From: Ailanthus altissimus
Taxonomy: Eukaryota; Streptophyta; Magnoliopsida; Sapindales; Simaroubaceae
Direction of reading: 5' to 3'
NCBI GenBank assembly: GCA_946807835.1
Contig: OX327699.1
Coordinates: 6,069,001 to 6,133,000 of the forward strand
Length of the DNA stretch: 64,000 bases
Under the pieces are notes generated by a model. It was not told the DNA's origin. It was given only the letters and a program-made list of their open reading frames with translations, and made no database searches. The position numbers and the translations under genes are program-made. Positions 11,646-22,082 of the stretch are shown here, piece after piece (within the stretch, counting starts at the first letter, position 1; every line of letters begins with the position of its first letter).

Positions 11646-12183
11646 TTAATAGGGTTTATATAGTCCATTATTTTTTATCATTTCGGACTTAAGTTTTACT
11701 CCAATCCAATAATATTTTGGCTATTTATTTGTGATTTTTGATCATATATAGGTTAAATAACCAAGGCGTGAAGATACTAGTAGAAATGAGGCCGAAACAA
11801 CAAAAATCGAACAAATCGGCAAAACCAACCCAACGTTGCCGCTCCCATAGTTAGACATCGCAGAATCCAGTCTAGAGAGTTGAGCAACGCAGTGCCCACA
11901 ACCAATGTCGCGGCATCCAATCATGTTCTAACATTGGACTTTGTTAGGTCTCACGTCGCAAGGCCCAACCCCCAGTGTTGAGATATACGTGCAATAAGTA
12001 AAACCCCATTTTTTGAGTTCAATTTCGTCTTGGATTTGAAGCCCTATGACACTAGGGTTATGAAGACCTAAAAAATCACTCTTTTCAAAGACAAAATACA
12101 TACAATATCAGAGGGAAACTTAGCGCATACAAAACACATCACAATTACAAAAAATCAAAGCAATTAGTTGAAGATCAATAGAT

Positions 12184-15100
12184 TATTGGAAATATGCTTA
12201 CGTGTCATTCTAATATTGTATGAATATTAATTGTTTGATATTAATACAATAAGCATTTCAAACAAAATCGTTAATTTTTATATATATAGTCAGATGCTTG
12301 TAACATTTCAGACATTGCATGATATAAAGGAGTTCAGATATAGTTCAAAAGAATTTGGATCAGTGCTAAGAGTTATCTACACTGAGAGTCATAATTTCTA
12401 AGATTTAACACTGCTAAGAGTTAGCAGGTTATAAAAGTCAATGAAATCTAAAAAGTTAGAGCTTTGTCTAAAATGGGACAAAGACCTAAGGGTATACTAG
12501 CAATGACATAGTTGTAAAGGGTTCCAAATAGTCCTAAGAAATGTCATTATGCAAGTATGTTCTCAAACATCATGTTCTTGATATATTGTCACTGATACGG
12601 ATTTGTTGGTGAAAACTTTATTTAATATAGATCAGTGTATATCTATATCTAGATGATCCATAAGGTTAGTCTTAATAAACCATGAGCTTAGTGGAGCTCG
12701 TATAGATATGCGGGTATTTAGTAAGGATTGGGTACTAAACAGGCTCAATTATGATCTCTAATAGACATCCTATAAAGTTGTCAATGGATGATATTTTTGC
12801 ATTAAGTAGTATTCGTGATCCTTTGACCTGAGCACCACGGTGGACTTATGAGTGATCCACTATACTTAGGTTCCACACATGTCAGAGACCTTTCATGGTC
12901 TGACTGATGGGTGTCGTTAGGTATGGTTTGATGCTCATGAAGTCCGGTGTATGTAGATATGAGATTCGTCAGCTCGTATGGGTTATTTGTATATCCAAAT
13001 GCTTCAAGATTGTGTTCTAGAAAATCTTATGTTCATAAGTATCTAACCCGGGAAAAATGCTTCTCATGTGAGAAACAATATCGCAAAAGTGTTTACGGAT
13101 ATTGTTGATGGGAATACGAATCTGAAGATAAGTTCTAGAGTTGAGCATATGGAGACTTGACAATGATGATCTATGTCTTCATTCTTCCAAGATATAAATG
13201 ACGGAGGGATTATACGAATATGTATTAACCTCAACTTGTAAGATTCAACACGTTGTTTTGTTATTTCCATAATATGTGTGGGGGTATCGTTTATGGACTT
13301 ACGAAAGAGTTTCATAAGACAAAAAAAGTGTGAACCTAGGGAGTTTCACTATATGAAGTGTACCCGTTGTGCACTAAGGTAGCGCACTAGATTGAATAAT
13401 TCAATCTAAAAAGTTTTCTAAAAGTCAGATTATTTCAGTGTCTCTTGGGGAGATGATAGGGTTTAAGTGTTAAACCCTGGTCTCGACAAATGTGATTTGT
13501 CACTTTACCCTTTCTATTGGATGCCACATATCATGTCATTAATTTGTAATGGCATGGCACATGGCATAATTGTAGGGGATCTACTATGTCCAGGTGTATA
13601 CATGTGGTAGTGTGTTAATTAAAAATACGCATCTAATACATATTTTAACGCAGCGAAATTTAAAACATACAATTAACACACTAATTATATATTAATCAAA
13701 TTAATATATAAATGATAAAATTGAGAAATTACCAACACGTGTAACGTTTTACACGTTTAATTCCAGAGTCCGCCTGAAGGTGTACTCATTCTCAGTTCTA
13801 GTTATCAACTTTGGTGGGCTTGATAATTTAAAACAACAACTCATTTACCCAATGTAGGATTAACACTTAATCTAAATAGCCGGTTCTTAAACTTGCTCTT
13901 GTCTCCCTCATGGTGCGAAAATGAGAAGAAGTAGAAGCAACAATTGCTTCTTTAACTTAGAGCATAAAACGGAAACATGAAAGGAAAATAGCAACCTATT
14001 TCTTTTTGTTTTTGTTTTTCTTTTGTTTTCAATTTTTCCATACCTTTCCGTTTCACAAATTCACACATATATATCTCTAATTAATAAAAAAATAATATTA
14101 AAATATAATATATATAAAACATACTTTGTTGGCAACTAAAATAAATAAATTAAAAAAATAATAATATTTTATATATATAATGCATGATAATATATAATGC
14201 ATGACAACTATCATGTATTATATATATTATATTATTATAAATAAAATATTATATAATAATATATTTTATTAGAGATATTTGATTATTTAACATTTAAATA
14301 ATTAAAGTGTGAAATGACCATTTTACCCTTCATAAATAGTTACCAAGTATACCCCTTAGCGGATCCCACCAAATCTCACACTTGGGTAAACTCAACCAAG
14401 GGTGCACAATGCATCACGTGTCACTTTACAATTAGTGAATAACAACTATTGACTAATTGTTATATTTAACGCTTAAATACACACATGTACGTATTTTCAT
14501 AGTTACGTTAGATATTACTGGATTAAACAATTTAATCCAGTACTCTGCCCCAGTGCGCAACAAGTACACTCCATATTACGGGACTCCCTAGGTCCACTCC
14601 CGATTCGTCAAATGGAACTATTCCATAAGTCTGTGAGTCATGCCCCACGCACACGTCACAAATATACAAATCGACGCATTGAACCATACAAGTTGAGGTT
14701 ACAACGCATAGTATAGTCCTTCCATCATATATATCTTAGATGTGCGGGGATATAGATTCACACCGTCAAATCCCAATATGCTCATCTATAACCTATCTCC
14801 AGAATGGTATCTCAATTGAACAATATGAGCAAAACTCTTTGCTATATTGTTTAACCCATGGAAACACCTTTCCGGGTTAACTACTTACGACCATAAGAAT
14901 TTCCTGAGATACTATCTTGGAGCATCTAGATATATCACTCTCTATGAGAGCTGATGGATCCCATATCTGCACGCATCGGACTCTATGAGCATCGGACTAT
15001 ACCCAGCGATCAGACCATGAAAGGTCTCTAACATGCGTGGAACCAAAGCATAGTGGATTACTCACAAGCCCACCGTGGTACTCAAGTCAGAAGACTACGT

Positions 15101-16428
15101 ATACTACTCAACTCGAGAGGACCTTCCATTGACGACATCATAGAATGTCTATTGGGGTCCTCATGAGTCAGTTCAATATTCAGTCCTAACTGAATACCTG
15201 TATGCCTATACAATCTCTAAGATCCTGGTCAGCTAGGAACAACTAACTGTACCCTACAGATATAGACATACACTGATCTATATAAATTAATAGGATCTAC
15301 TAACAGACCTGCGTTAGTTGAAATAGATCAAGAACTATGTATTTGAGAATATGCTTGCATAATGACATATCCTAGCAACCTATTGCAACTCTTGCAATTA
15401 TATCATTATTAGCATATTCTGAGGTTTTTGTCTTGTTATAGACAATACTCCAACTCTTGAAATATTTGCTAACTCTTAGCACCAGTCTAAACTCTTTTAG
15501 ACTGTATTTGAACTCCTTCAGATAAAACAAAGTCTGTAGCGTAACAGGCATTAAACCATATAATTAAAGATAATTAGCGATATAACAAAATATACTTTGT
15601 ATAGATATCAAATATTCATACAAAACAGGGATGGCACGTAAGCACAACCCTAACAATAATATCAATGGGCCATTAATTTATTAATTGTTAATATATTATT
15701 TAGCCAATTGAAATAATTTGTAAATTATGGCATAAGGAACCAATAATTCAACAACATTGAAAGCTATTATCATGCTAGTAGTAAGCATGTGTTGGACAAT
15801 CAAATGTCATGACCAAGAGGTGGCAAGTTCCCATTACCTTATTTTCTTTAAAGCCTTATCATGCTAACAAGGTAGCATAAGCTATTAAACAATAAATAGG
15901 CCACTTTAACTAATTTCTTTGTCATGCATTATTCTTGATTTTGGCAAGTAGGTGATGGCATTATACTAATAAGCATTAGACATTTTCTTTCTTTAACCCG
16001 GCCAACAAATATAAGCAAGACAATGCAAGTTTAAAGCATTATCATGCTTGTTGAATATTTGACATTAATCTATTTCTAATTGGTCGAATTGATTGGCAGC
16101 CAAGGCTATAAATAGCCAGTTATATTTTATTTGGTAATGTAAGAAAATTATAAGCAAAATTACATAGAATGCCAAGAGATAATATTGAACCAAGTGTTAC
16201 TTTAATAAAAATATTTCAGCCGAGAATAAGAGGCTACTATTCTAGTTTAAAGGATCCCACTGAGTCCTCGACTAAAACTGTACAAAGCACGCTTCAATGG
16301 TAAGTTCTCTAATATCTCATTAGCGCAATGAGATGTTTATTTAAATTTCACTGCACTTAATTATACATGTGTGATGTGTAATTAAAAATTAAAATGTACA
16401 CACTTATCCTATGCATAGCACATTTTCA
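12184..16428 (+). mobile_element. Ty1/copia-type solo LTR holding a second solo LTR
   Basis: It starts TATTGGAAATATGCTTACG (terminal TG mutated to TA) and ends ATAGCACATTTTCA. The flanks are TAGAT (12179-12183) and GAGAT (16429-16433), a 5-bp target repeat with one change. Without the inner LTR and its extra target repeat the length is about 2,155 bp, almost the same as the intact family member at 6723-8872. A CTATAAATAG promoter motif lies near 16105-16118. It is older than the LTR it contains. Confidence 0.82.
13571..15655 (-). mobile_element. Ty1/copia-type solo LTR with target repeat ATAAT
   Basis: A 2,085-bp LTR in minus orientation begins TGTTAGGGTTGTGCTTACG (at 15655) and ends GATCCCCTACA (at 13571). 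ATAAT flanks it at 13566-13570 and 15656-15660. It lies inside the plus-oriented LTR 12184-16428. Two copies of one LTR family in opposite orientation here make a potential long inverted repeat. Confidence 0.92.
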
Positions 16429-17602
16429 GAGATTTGCGCATAACTTGAGAGAAAAAGAAGTGATCTAGGGTGTCTCTTTGTTTAGTTTTCTTTTCTTCTC
16501 TTCTCATTATAATCTTGTTAATTATATGTTTCATTCATTTACTTTGACACTCTTGGATTCATGATGAACTAAATTCTTTTGAACTAGCATTAGACTTTTG
16601 AACTTAAAATATAGTTAGATTTTATTGACTCTTAGTTTATGAACTTAATATAATAAATTGATTCATTCTGTCTTATATTTAATACTTTCATTATATCTAG
16701 CCAATATTTTGAATGATCAAAGAATCTTAATGAACTCTAAAAAGGAATTTATATGTTTAGCCTATGATAGTTTGATGCATAATCATAGGGTGATAGTTAT
16801 AAGTTCCATGTAGGACAAAGCTATACCTAGATAGCATGTATGATATTATTTAGATATGCTCTTAATGAACTGCATTCTATTCGGATTATCATAGATATAT
16901 AGGTAATTGTTATGGTATAATATAATCACTCAACCATCGATAGAGGTTTGTGATAAGATTAGAGTCTAACAATAATTTGTATTAATGGATTAACTAAGAG
17001 GTTAATAAGTTCAATAAAATATTTGGGGATAAGTCGAAACCCTAGATTCCTTTTGATTAGTGAATTAAAACCCTTACTTGCTTTTGATTACTATTAGGTT
17101 TAATTTGGTAGAATTAGATTAATTAGATAATATTCATCTTTTGATTTGTCTGGATAAAAGTAAGTAGAATTAATTTTAGTACTCGATTGAAATAATTAGG
17201 CTAAATAAGTCTCTGTGAGAATGATATCTGGACTTCAATCTTATATTACTTTATTACGGTAGTATGCACTTGCACTTAACTATTATTCCATACACCAATA
17301 CTGTGAGGGAAAGAATAGATATCATATTCTTGTCCTAACAGAGGTATATACTCAAGATACTTGAGAGGTTTGGTATGTCCAATGCAAAAGTTGTCTCCAC
17401 TCCATTGGCATGCATTTCAAACTATCAGCAGTACGGTTGCTAGAATTCGAAGAGAATAAACTACAGATGAGTAATGTATCATATGCTAGCATTGTTGGGA
17501 GCATCATGTATACTACGGTTTGCACAAGATTGAACATAGTTCAAGTTGTAAGCTTTGTGAGTAAGTACATGGCAAATCCAGAAAAAGATCATTAGCTAAC
17601 AG

Positions 17603-19065
17603 TGATAAGGGCAAATTTGTCATATATTTTCTCATATTTTTATTATTGATATTTTATAATTTTATGAGAATAGATGGCTATTTATGTGCATTATTGTTAT
17701 TTATAGGGACTTGAACAAAATTTAAAGAAAGAACGCAAAAGGAGCGAAAATAGGGACTAAAATGCAAAGTTTTCAAAGTATGTGTCCATCGCCCCAGCGC
17801 CACAAGAATTGTAGCCCCAGCGCTGAAATAGTGATCGAAATAAGAAAAATGACCTGCTTAAGTCGCGTCTAACGCCCCAGCGCCGAAGAGTCACCGCGCC
17901 AGCGCTATCAACATACCGCGCCAGCGGTGAAGCCGTTTTCATGCAGCGCCCTAGCGCCAAGATCCCACCGCTCCAGCGGTAATAGCTTTTTCACGCGTCG
18001 CCCCAGCGACAGATGCATAGCGCGCCAGCGGTAGTGCGAGTACTAGTCCGACGAGAATTGAGATTTTCAAACTCATATCAATCCCTATATAAAGCCACTC
18101 GTTCTCAGCCTTCAAGAATCAATCCAAGACGACCCAAGAGCACCAAGAATACAGAGCACGAGTCTTGGAGAGCAATAGGAGCTTAATTGAAGCAACTTTA
18201 GAGAGAGATACAAGACGTTCTTCGGCATCAAGAGTTCCTAAGCAGCGCAATTAAGAGCAATTCGACATCTATATCGGTTTGCTAATAATTGTATCATGAT
18301 TTATAATTATTTTTACTGCTGTTCTCTTGTAGCCATGAGCTAAACTTATTTTCTAGGGTTAATACTTGAACTCAATATGTGTGCTTAATTGTCATATCTT
18401 TCGAATATTTAATAAACTTAGTCATTTATTATTTAAATTACTTGTGTTTAATGCTTCAATATATCTGGCCAATATATGGTGAATGAATTGGTAATATTAT
18501 TGATAAACTCGGAAGAGGAATCATAATATTTAGACCTAGGTAATTTGATGCATGATTGTAGAGTAACATTCAATGTTGCATATGCAAGTTTCAATTTAGG
18601 AATATACTTAATTGGCATGTATGATCAATAAGACCTAATCTTAATGAATCTTAATTTATTACAAGTACCATAGGAATATAGGTATTTGGTAAATTAAGGT
18701 ATACCTGCATGACCTTGGAAGAGGCTTGTGAATACATTAGTGTCTTGATCAATAATAAAGACTAAGTGAGTTAAATATTGAGGATTAATCATTAGAAATA
18801 TATTGAGGGATAATATTAATCCTAGGTTTTCTCTACATTGCTATCACCTAATTTTCTTTACATTGTGTTTTTGTTTTATATTTCTTACATTTAGTCTTAG
18901 ATTTTTATTTTTCTGAATAATTATTAGGAAGATATAATTTTAATAATTGGTTTAAAAAGAAGAAACTATCCCCGTGGGTTCGACATCCGACTAATTAGTC
19001 TCTTTATTACTTGCATACGATAGTGTATACTTGCACTTAATTTATGATATAGAATTATCGCATCA
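17603..19065 (+). mobile_element. Ty3/gypsy solo LTR with target repeat AACAG
   Basis: A 1,463-bp LTR begins TGATAAGGGC and ends TATCGCATCA, flanked by AACAG at 17598-17602 and 19066-19070. A TATA box TATATAAA lies at 18086-18093. The 3' end has the lineage phrase CCGTGGGTTCGACATCC (18971-18987) followed by TTATTACTTG. No internal region is present, so it is a solo LTR. It splits a copia pol gene whose two halves flank it. Confidence 0.92.
17790..18032 (+). repeat. Cluster of short inverted repeats with GCCCCAGC-like core upstream of the LTR TATA box
   Basis: At least eight units of about 14 bp, such as GTCGC-CCCA-GCGAC (17997-18010), ACCGC-TCCA-GCGGT (17967-17980) and ACCGC-GCCA-GCGGT (17916-17929). 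The arms differ between units but stay complementary within a unit, while the CCA of the spacer is nearly constant. The last unit is about 54 bp upstream of the TATA box. Confidence 0.8.
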
Positions 19066-19751
19066 AACAGTCAAATGAATTTTGAGATTTCTCAAGGGAC
19101 CATTGGAGCAAAGATTGTTGTATAAAAAGGTTGATGGAGATAGGTGAAATGGTTAGAGGATACGTCAACTCAGATTATGCAAGTAACCTTTATAAGTAGA
19201 GGTCGTTAATTGGGTATGTATTCATAGTGTTTAAGTGCAGTGTATGCTATAGGTCGATTCTACAACACGTGGTGGCACTATCAACCATAGAGACAGAATA
19301 TATAGCTATGGGTGTAGCTATTAAGGAGGCCGTGTAGTTAAAAAGAATTTGCTCAAAGGTTATGCTAATGAAGACATTGACACTGGTGTATATTATGATA
19401 GCCAGAATATTATAAACCTAAGCAAGCATCAAGTGTTTTATGAAAGATCAAAACACACTGATGTGTGGCTTCCTTTCATTAGAGAGATAGTTCAAAGTGG
19501 CAAGATTAGCCTAACAAATATTCAATCATCTAAAAATTCCGCAGATATGTTGACTTAACTACTACCCTCAGTTAAGTTCGTCTTATGTAAGGACTTAACT
19601 GAAGTCACCTCTATGTAAGAAAAAAATGTGACACAAAGATGAAAGATCTTGAAAGATTCTTAGATAATTTTGAATCAATAAGGAAATTTTGTGAGAAGAT
19701 GATTAAAAATTATGTTGGAAATGATTTGGAATCAAGCCAATGCGAAGGGGG

Positions 19752-20150
19752 TGTGAAGACTCAAAGTGTGAAGACATTTGAAGCGAGAGAATGTTGCAAC
19801 ATTTACTAGGGAACACTGCAGCAACAATTCCAATAAGTGAATAGAAAATTATTCTGAGACAACGCCCCAACATTCTGGCCAACACCCCTGCATACCGAAG
19901 CCAATGCCCCAGCGTTCAAAAATTAACACACCAACATTAATAGGACATGTTCTAAAAATAAGAATGCTCCTAAATTAGTTAAAACACCTTATTTGATTTC
20001 AATACGTATTATGGTTAGCTTAGAACTTATGTAAATTATATAAAGGGCTTATTTTGACTTAAATAGGTATTACAATATAAATCATCACATAAGAGCAATT
20101 GAGAGAATAATTGTTGTAATCCCTTATAAAGAGAAAAATAATTTTTAACA
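19752..20150 (+). mobile_element. 3' LTR of the old copia element
   Basis: About 399 bp from TGTGAAGACTC, right after the purine tract, to TTTTTAACA. A TATA box TATATAAA lies at 20037-20044. The segment 19866-19912 holds degenerate units of the GCCCCAGC-type inverted repeat also seen in the Ty3 solo LTR upstream. The right boundary is inferred from the terminal AACA and is less certain, because a 62-bp direct repeat starts there. Confidence 0.62.
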
Positions 20151-20319
20151 TACAGATTCAATTAATGAATTGGATTCGTTTTAGGTCATTCTAAAATAGC
20201 GAATGTAAGAAAATAATATAAACCATTAAAATTAGGCCATGTGATTTTTCACATTCAAACATACAGATTCAATTAATGAATTGGATTCGTTTTAGGTCAT
20301 TCTAAAATAGCGAATGTAA
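20147..20319. repeat. 62-bp direct repeat, two copies 111 bp apart
   Basis: 20147-20208 and 20258-20319 are identical, starting AACATACAGATTCAATTAAT and ending GCGAATGTAA, with 49 bp between. They lie at the junction between the copia LTR and the glucosyltransferase 3' flank. Confidence 0.9.
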
Positions 20320-20512
20320 ATGCCTTTCGAATCAAATTTTTAGATGGTATCATTTTTTTATTCGGGGATCCTCGTAAGAGATAAGTGAAAATGGCCCATA
20401 AATACAAATTAATGCTAAAAAGGAATACATGTCATATCAATCAAAGCGGGATAAGTATCCTCGTAAAAAATCCAAAATAGTTATTTTTGAAAGTCGCAAT
20501 AAAACTCAAACA

Positions 20513-21988
20513 TCAAAACGTGACTGCAGCAGGCTCTGATTTCGTATCTGACTTTTTCCACTCAAGTGCCAAGTTGGAGAATGCCTTTCTAGAAGAGCCA
20601 TCTTCCCTGAGCACATTTGCAGCTGCATCTTTCAGCTCTTGCATACGTTTTCGAACTTTCTTCCCTTCTTCACCTTCCATTAATTCCTTGACAACTTTTG
20701 CAATCTCTTCTCCTACAACCAATCCATTTTCATTAGCTTTAGGTCTCAACGCCACTTTAACGTCCTCAGTTAACATCACAGCATTCATCTTTTGTTCCGC
20801 GTAAAGTGGCCAAGCAATTAGAGCAACGCCATTTACAACACTTTCTAGGGTTGAGTTCCAACCGCAGTGACTCAGAAACCCTCCTGTGGAGCCATGGCTA
20901 AGAATCTGAGCCTGCGGCGCCCAAGACGGCACGACCAGACCCCGCCCTTTCGTCCTTTCCAAAAACCCTTTTGGCAAGTAATCAAAATGGTTTTGCTCAC
21001 TTTGGTCTTTGAAATATGCTGCATGTGCAGATTCATCGTTAGGGCTTCTCACAACCCATAAGAATCTTTGCTCACTCATTTCCAAACCAAAAGCTACTTC
21101 ATTGAGTTGGGCCTGAGAAAGTGTGCCACCGCTTCCAAAACAGACAAATAGAACCGAGCCACTAGGCTGATTGTCCAACCATGTTAAACAATCTGATTCA
21201 GACCCTGGCCCAAATTTAGACCCATTTTCCCGCTCACTTAAACCGGCCCGTATGAGCGGACCAATTGGATAAACTGGTGGCTTACCGGGTTCGTTTTCCT
21301 CGAGCAGAGCTTTTAAAGCTCCTTTCTCCATATCTATGAAAGTGTTCACCACAATACCTTTAGCCAAATCCAACCGTTTTGTGATGTTTAAAAACCATTT
21401 GTATATCTCACTGGTTCGGTTCTTAACCGGGTCCAGGAGATCCTTTCCCTGAACCGGTATGCAGCCCGGAATTTTAACCGGTTCAGGCATGTCTCTAAAC
21501 TCGCACGAAACCATTTCATCAAGCTTTGGCAGATAAAAAAAGAATGACAAAGACATTGCGTTTGAAGGAAAGAAAAGATACGGCGACAGATTGAGTTCCC
21601 TCGCAACATCAAACGCATCAATGCCAAAAGGATCCACAAGAAAAGCAACTAAACGAGAATTATTACTTGCGATTAAGGACTTCAACGCATCTCGTAGAGA
21701 AGGAAGACAGCGAGTAATGGCAATAGCAATGAGAGATGCGGCCTTGGGGCCCCCCGCTTGGTCATCGAAGCTAACAGGAGGAAGAATGATGTGGTTTATT
21801 GTTGGAGGAAGAGCTAGGAGAGCGGCTTTCATGGCTGGTGGCGGAGCTCCGATCGTGGGGATAATACACGTGACTTGAAACTCGTTGTGAACGCGAACGA
21901 GATGCTTGGCGAACTCGAGGAATGGGATGAGATGGCCCATTCCTGGACTTGGGAGAATAACAACATGGGGTGTTTGTGTTTCCGCCAT
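20513..21988 (-). CDS. UGT72B: UDP-glycosyltransferase, UGT72 family (hydroquinone/monolignol glucosyltransferase-like)
   Basis: A single-exon frame of 491 codons encodes a GT1-family enzyme that moves glucose from UDP-glucose to small phenolic acceptors. The family normally acts in the cytosol. The N-terminus has the SPGMGHLIP motif with catalytic His19; the partner Asp is Asp119 (FLVDP). The 44-residue PSPG sugar-donor box runs from Trp356 to Gln399, with HCGWNSTLES in the middle and a final Gln that favours glucose. Length and overall sequence fit UGT72B, which is intronless. The frame extends 29 codons upstream, but I place the start at 21988: the family N-terminus begins here and a TATA-like motif (22075-22080) overlaps the upstream ATG. 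One change stands out: Ala389 replaces the usual Pro in the PSPG segment NGVPLIAWP. The exact acceptor is not readable from sequence. Confidence 0.93.
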   Translation of the reverse strand: MAETQTPHVVILPSPGMGHLIPFLEFAKHLVRVHNEFQVTCIIPTIGAPPPAMKAALLALPPTINHIILPPVSFDDQAGGPKAASLIAIAITRCLPSLRDALKSLIASNNSRLVAFLVDPFGIDAFDVARELNLSPYLFFPSNAMSLSFFFYLPKLDEMVSCEFRDMPEPVKIPGCIPVQGKDLLDPVKNRTSEIYKWFLNITKRLDLAKGIVVNTFIDMEKGALKALLEENEPGKPPVYPIGPLIRAGLSERENGSKFGPGSESDCLTWLDNQPSGSVLFVCFGSGGTLSQAQLNEVAFGLEMSEQRFLWVVRSPNDESAHAAYFKDQSEQNHFDYLPKGFLERTKGRGLVVPSWAPQAQILSHGSTGGFLSHCGWNSTLESVVNGVALIAWPLYAEQKMNAVMLTEDVKVALRPKANENGLVVGEEIAKVVKELMEGEEGKKVRKRMQELKDAAANVLREDGSSRKAFSNLALEWKKSDTKSEPAAVTF

Positions 21989-22074
21989 TATTGACAACTT
22001 GAGCTTACTTTTGTGTTGAATTAGAATTGAATAGATCTTTTTGTCCCTTGACGAATGTACAAGCGGGTGGAGCA

Positions 22075-22080
22075 CTTATA
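22075..22080 (-). promoter_or_regulatory. TATA-like motif of the UGT72 gene
   Basis: On the minus strand the sequence reads CTGTATAAGTGC, about 87 bp upstream of the chosen ATG at 21988. Transcription would start some 30 bp further on, leaving a short leader and excluding the upstream in-frame ATG at 22073-22075. Confidence 0.45.
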
Positions 22081-22082
22081 CA

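Larger units (their letters stand above)
2364..17301 (+). mobile_element. Decayed Ty3/gypsy (Tat/Athila-type) element, 5' end missing
   Basis: Plus-strand Ty3 element in the order gag C-terminus, protease, RT, RNase H, integrase, post-pol ORF, long 3' non-coding region, 3' LTR. Its 5' part is cut off by the minus-strand LTR at 2363. Three Ty1-type LTRs nest inside (6723-8872; 12184-16428, which holds 13571-15655). The element ends in a copia pol gene that continues at 17302. Many in-frame stops and lost catalytic residues show that it is dead. Without the nested LTRs the retained part is about 8.5 kb. Confidence 0.85.
11646..17301 (+). mobile_element. 3' LTR of the Ty3 element, split by nested copia LTRs
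   Basis: The start (TTAATAGGG, a mutated TGATAGGG) and the end (near ACACCAATAC) align with the first and last bases of the related solo LTR at 40646-44670. The middle is replaced by the Ty1-type LTR at 12184-16428. Without it the LTR is about 1.41 kb, close to the 1.30 kb of the related solo copy. After 16434 the two LTRs run in parallel through CTTAGTTTATGAACTTAAT and CATCGATAGAGG. Confidence 0.8.
17302..19751 (+). pseudogene. Ty1/copia pol 3' end (RT end and RNase H), split by a Ty3 solo LTR
   Basis: 17302-17602 encodes the end of copia RT (LERFGMSNAK, YASIVGSIMYTTVCTRLN). 19066-19560 encodes RNase H (ALSTIETEYIAMGVAIKEAV, YDSQNIINLSKHQVFYERSKH, ADMLT). A Ty3 solo LTR (17603-19065) lies between. 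Frameshifts near 17345 and 19350 and stops show decay. A purine tract GCGAAGGGGG at 19743-19751 precedes the LTR, the expected polypurine tract. Everything 5' of 17302 was displaced by the Ty3 element, so this is the oldest layer of the left block. Confidence 0.82.

Noticed and set aside
21989..22075. 29-codon N-terminal extension of the UGT72 gene
   Set aside because: The family N-terminus starts at 21988, and the upstream ATG overlaps the TATA-like motif, so it is probably not transcribed.
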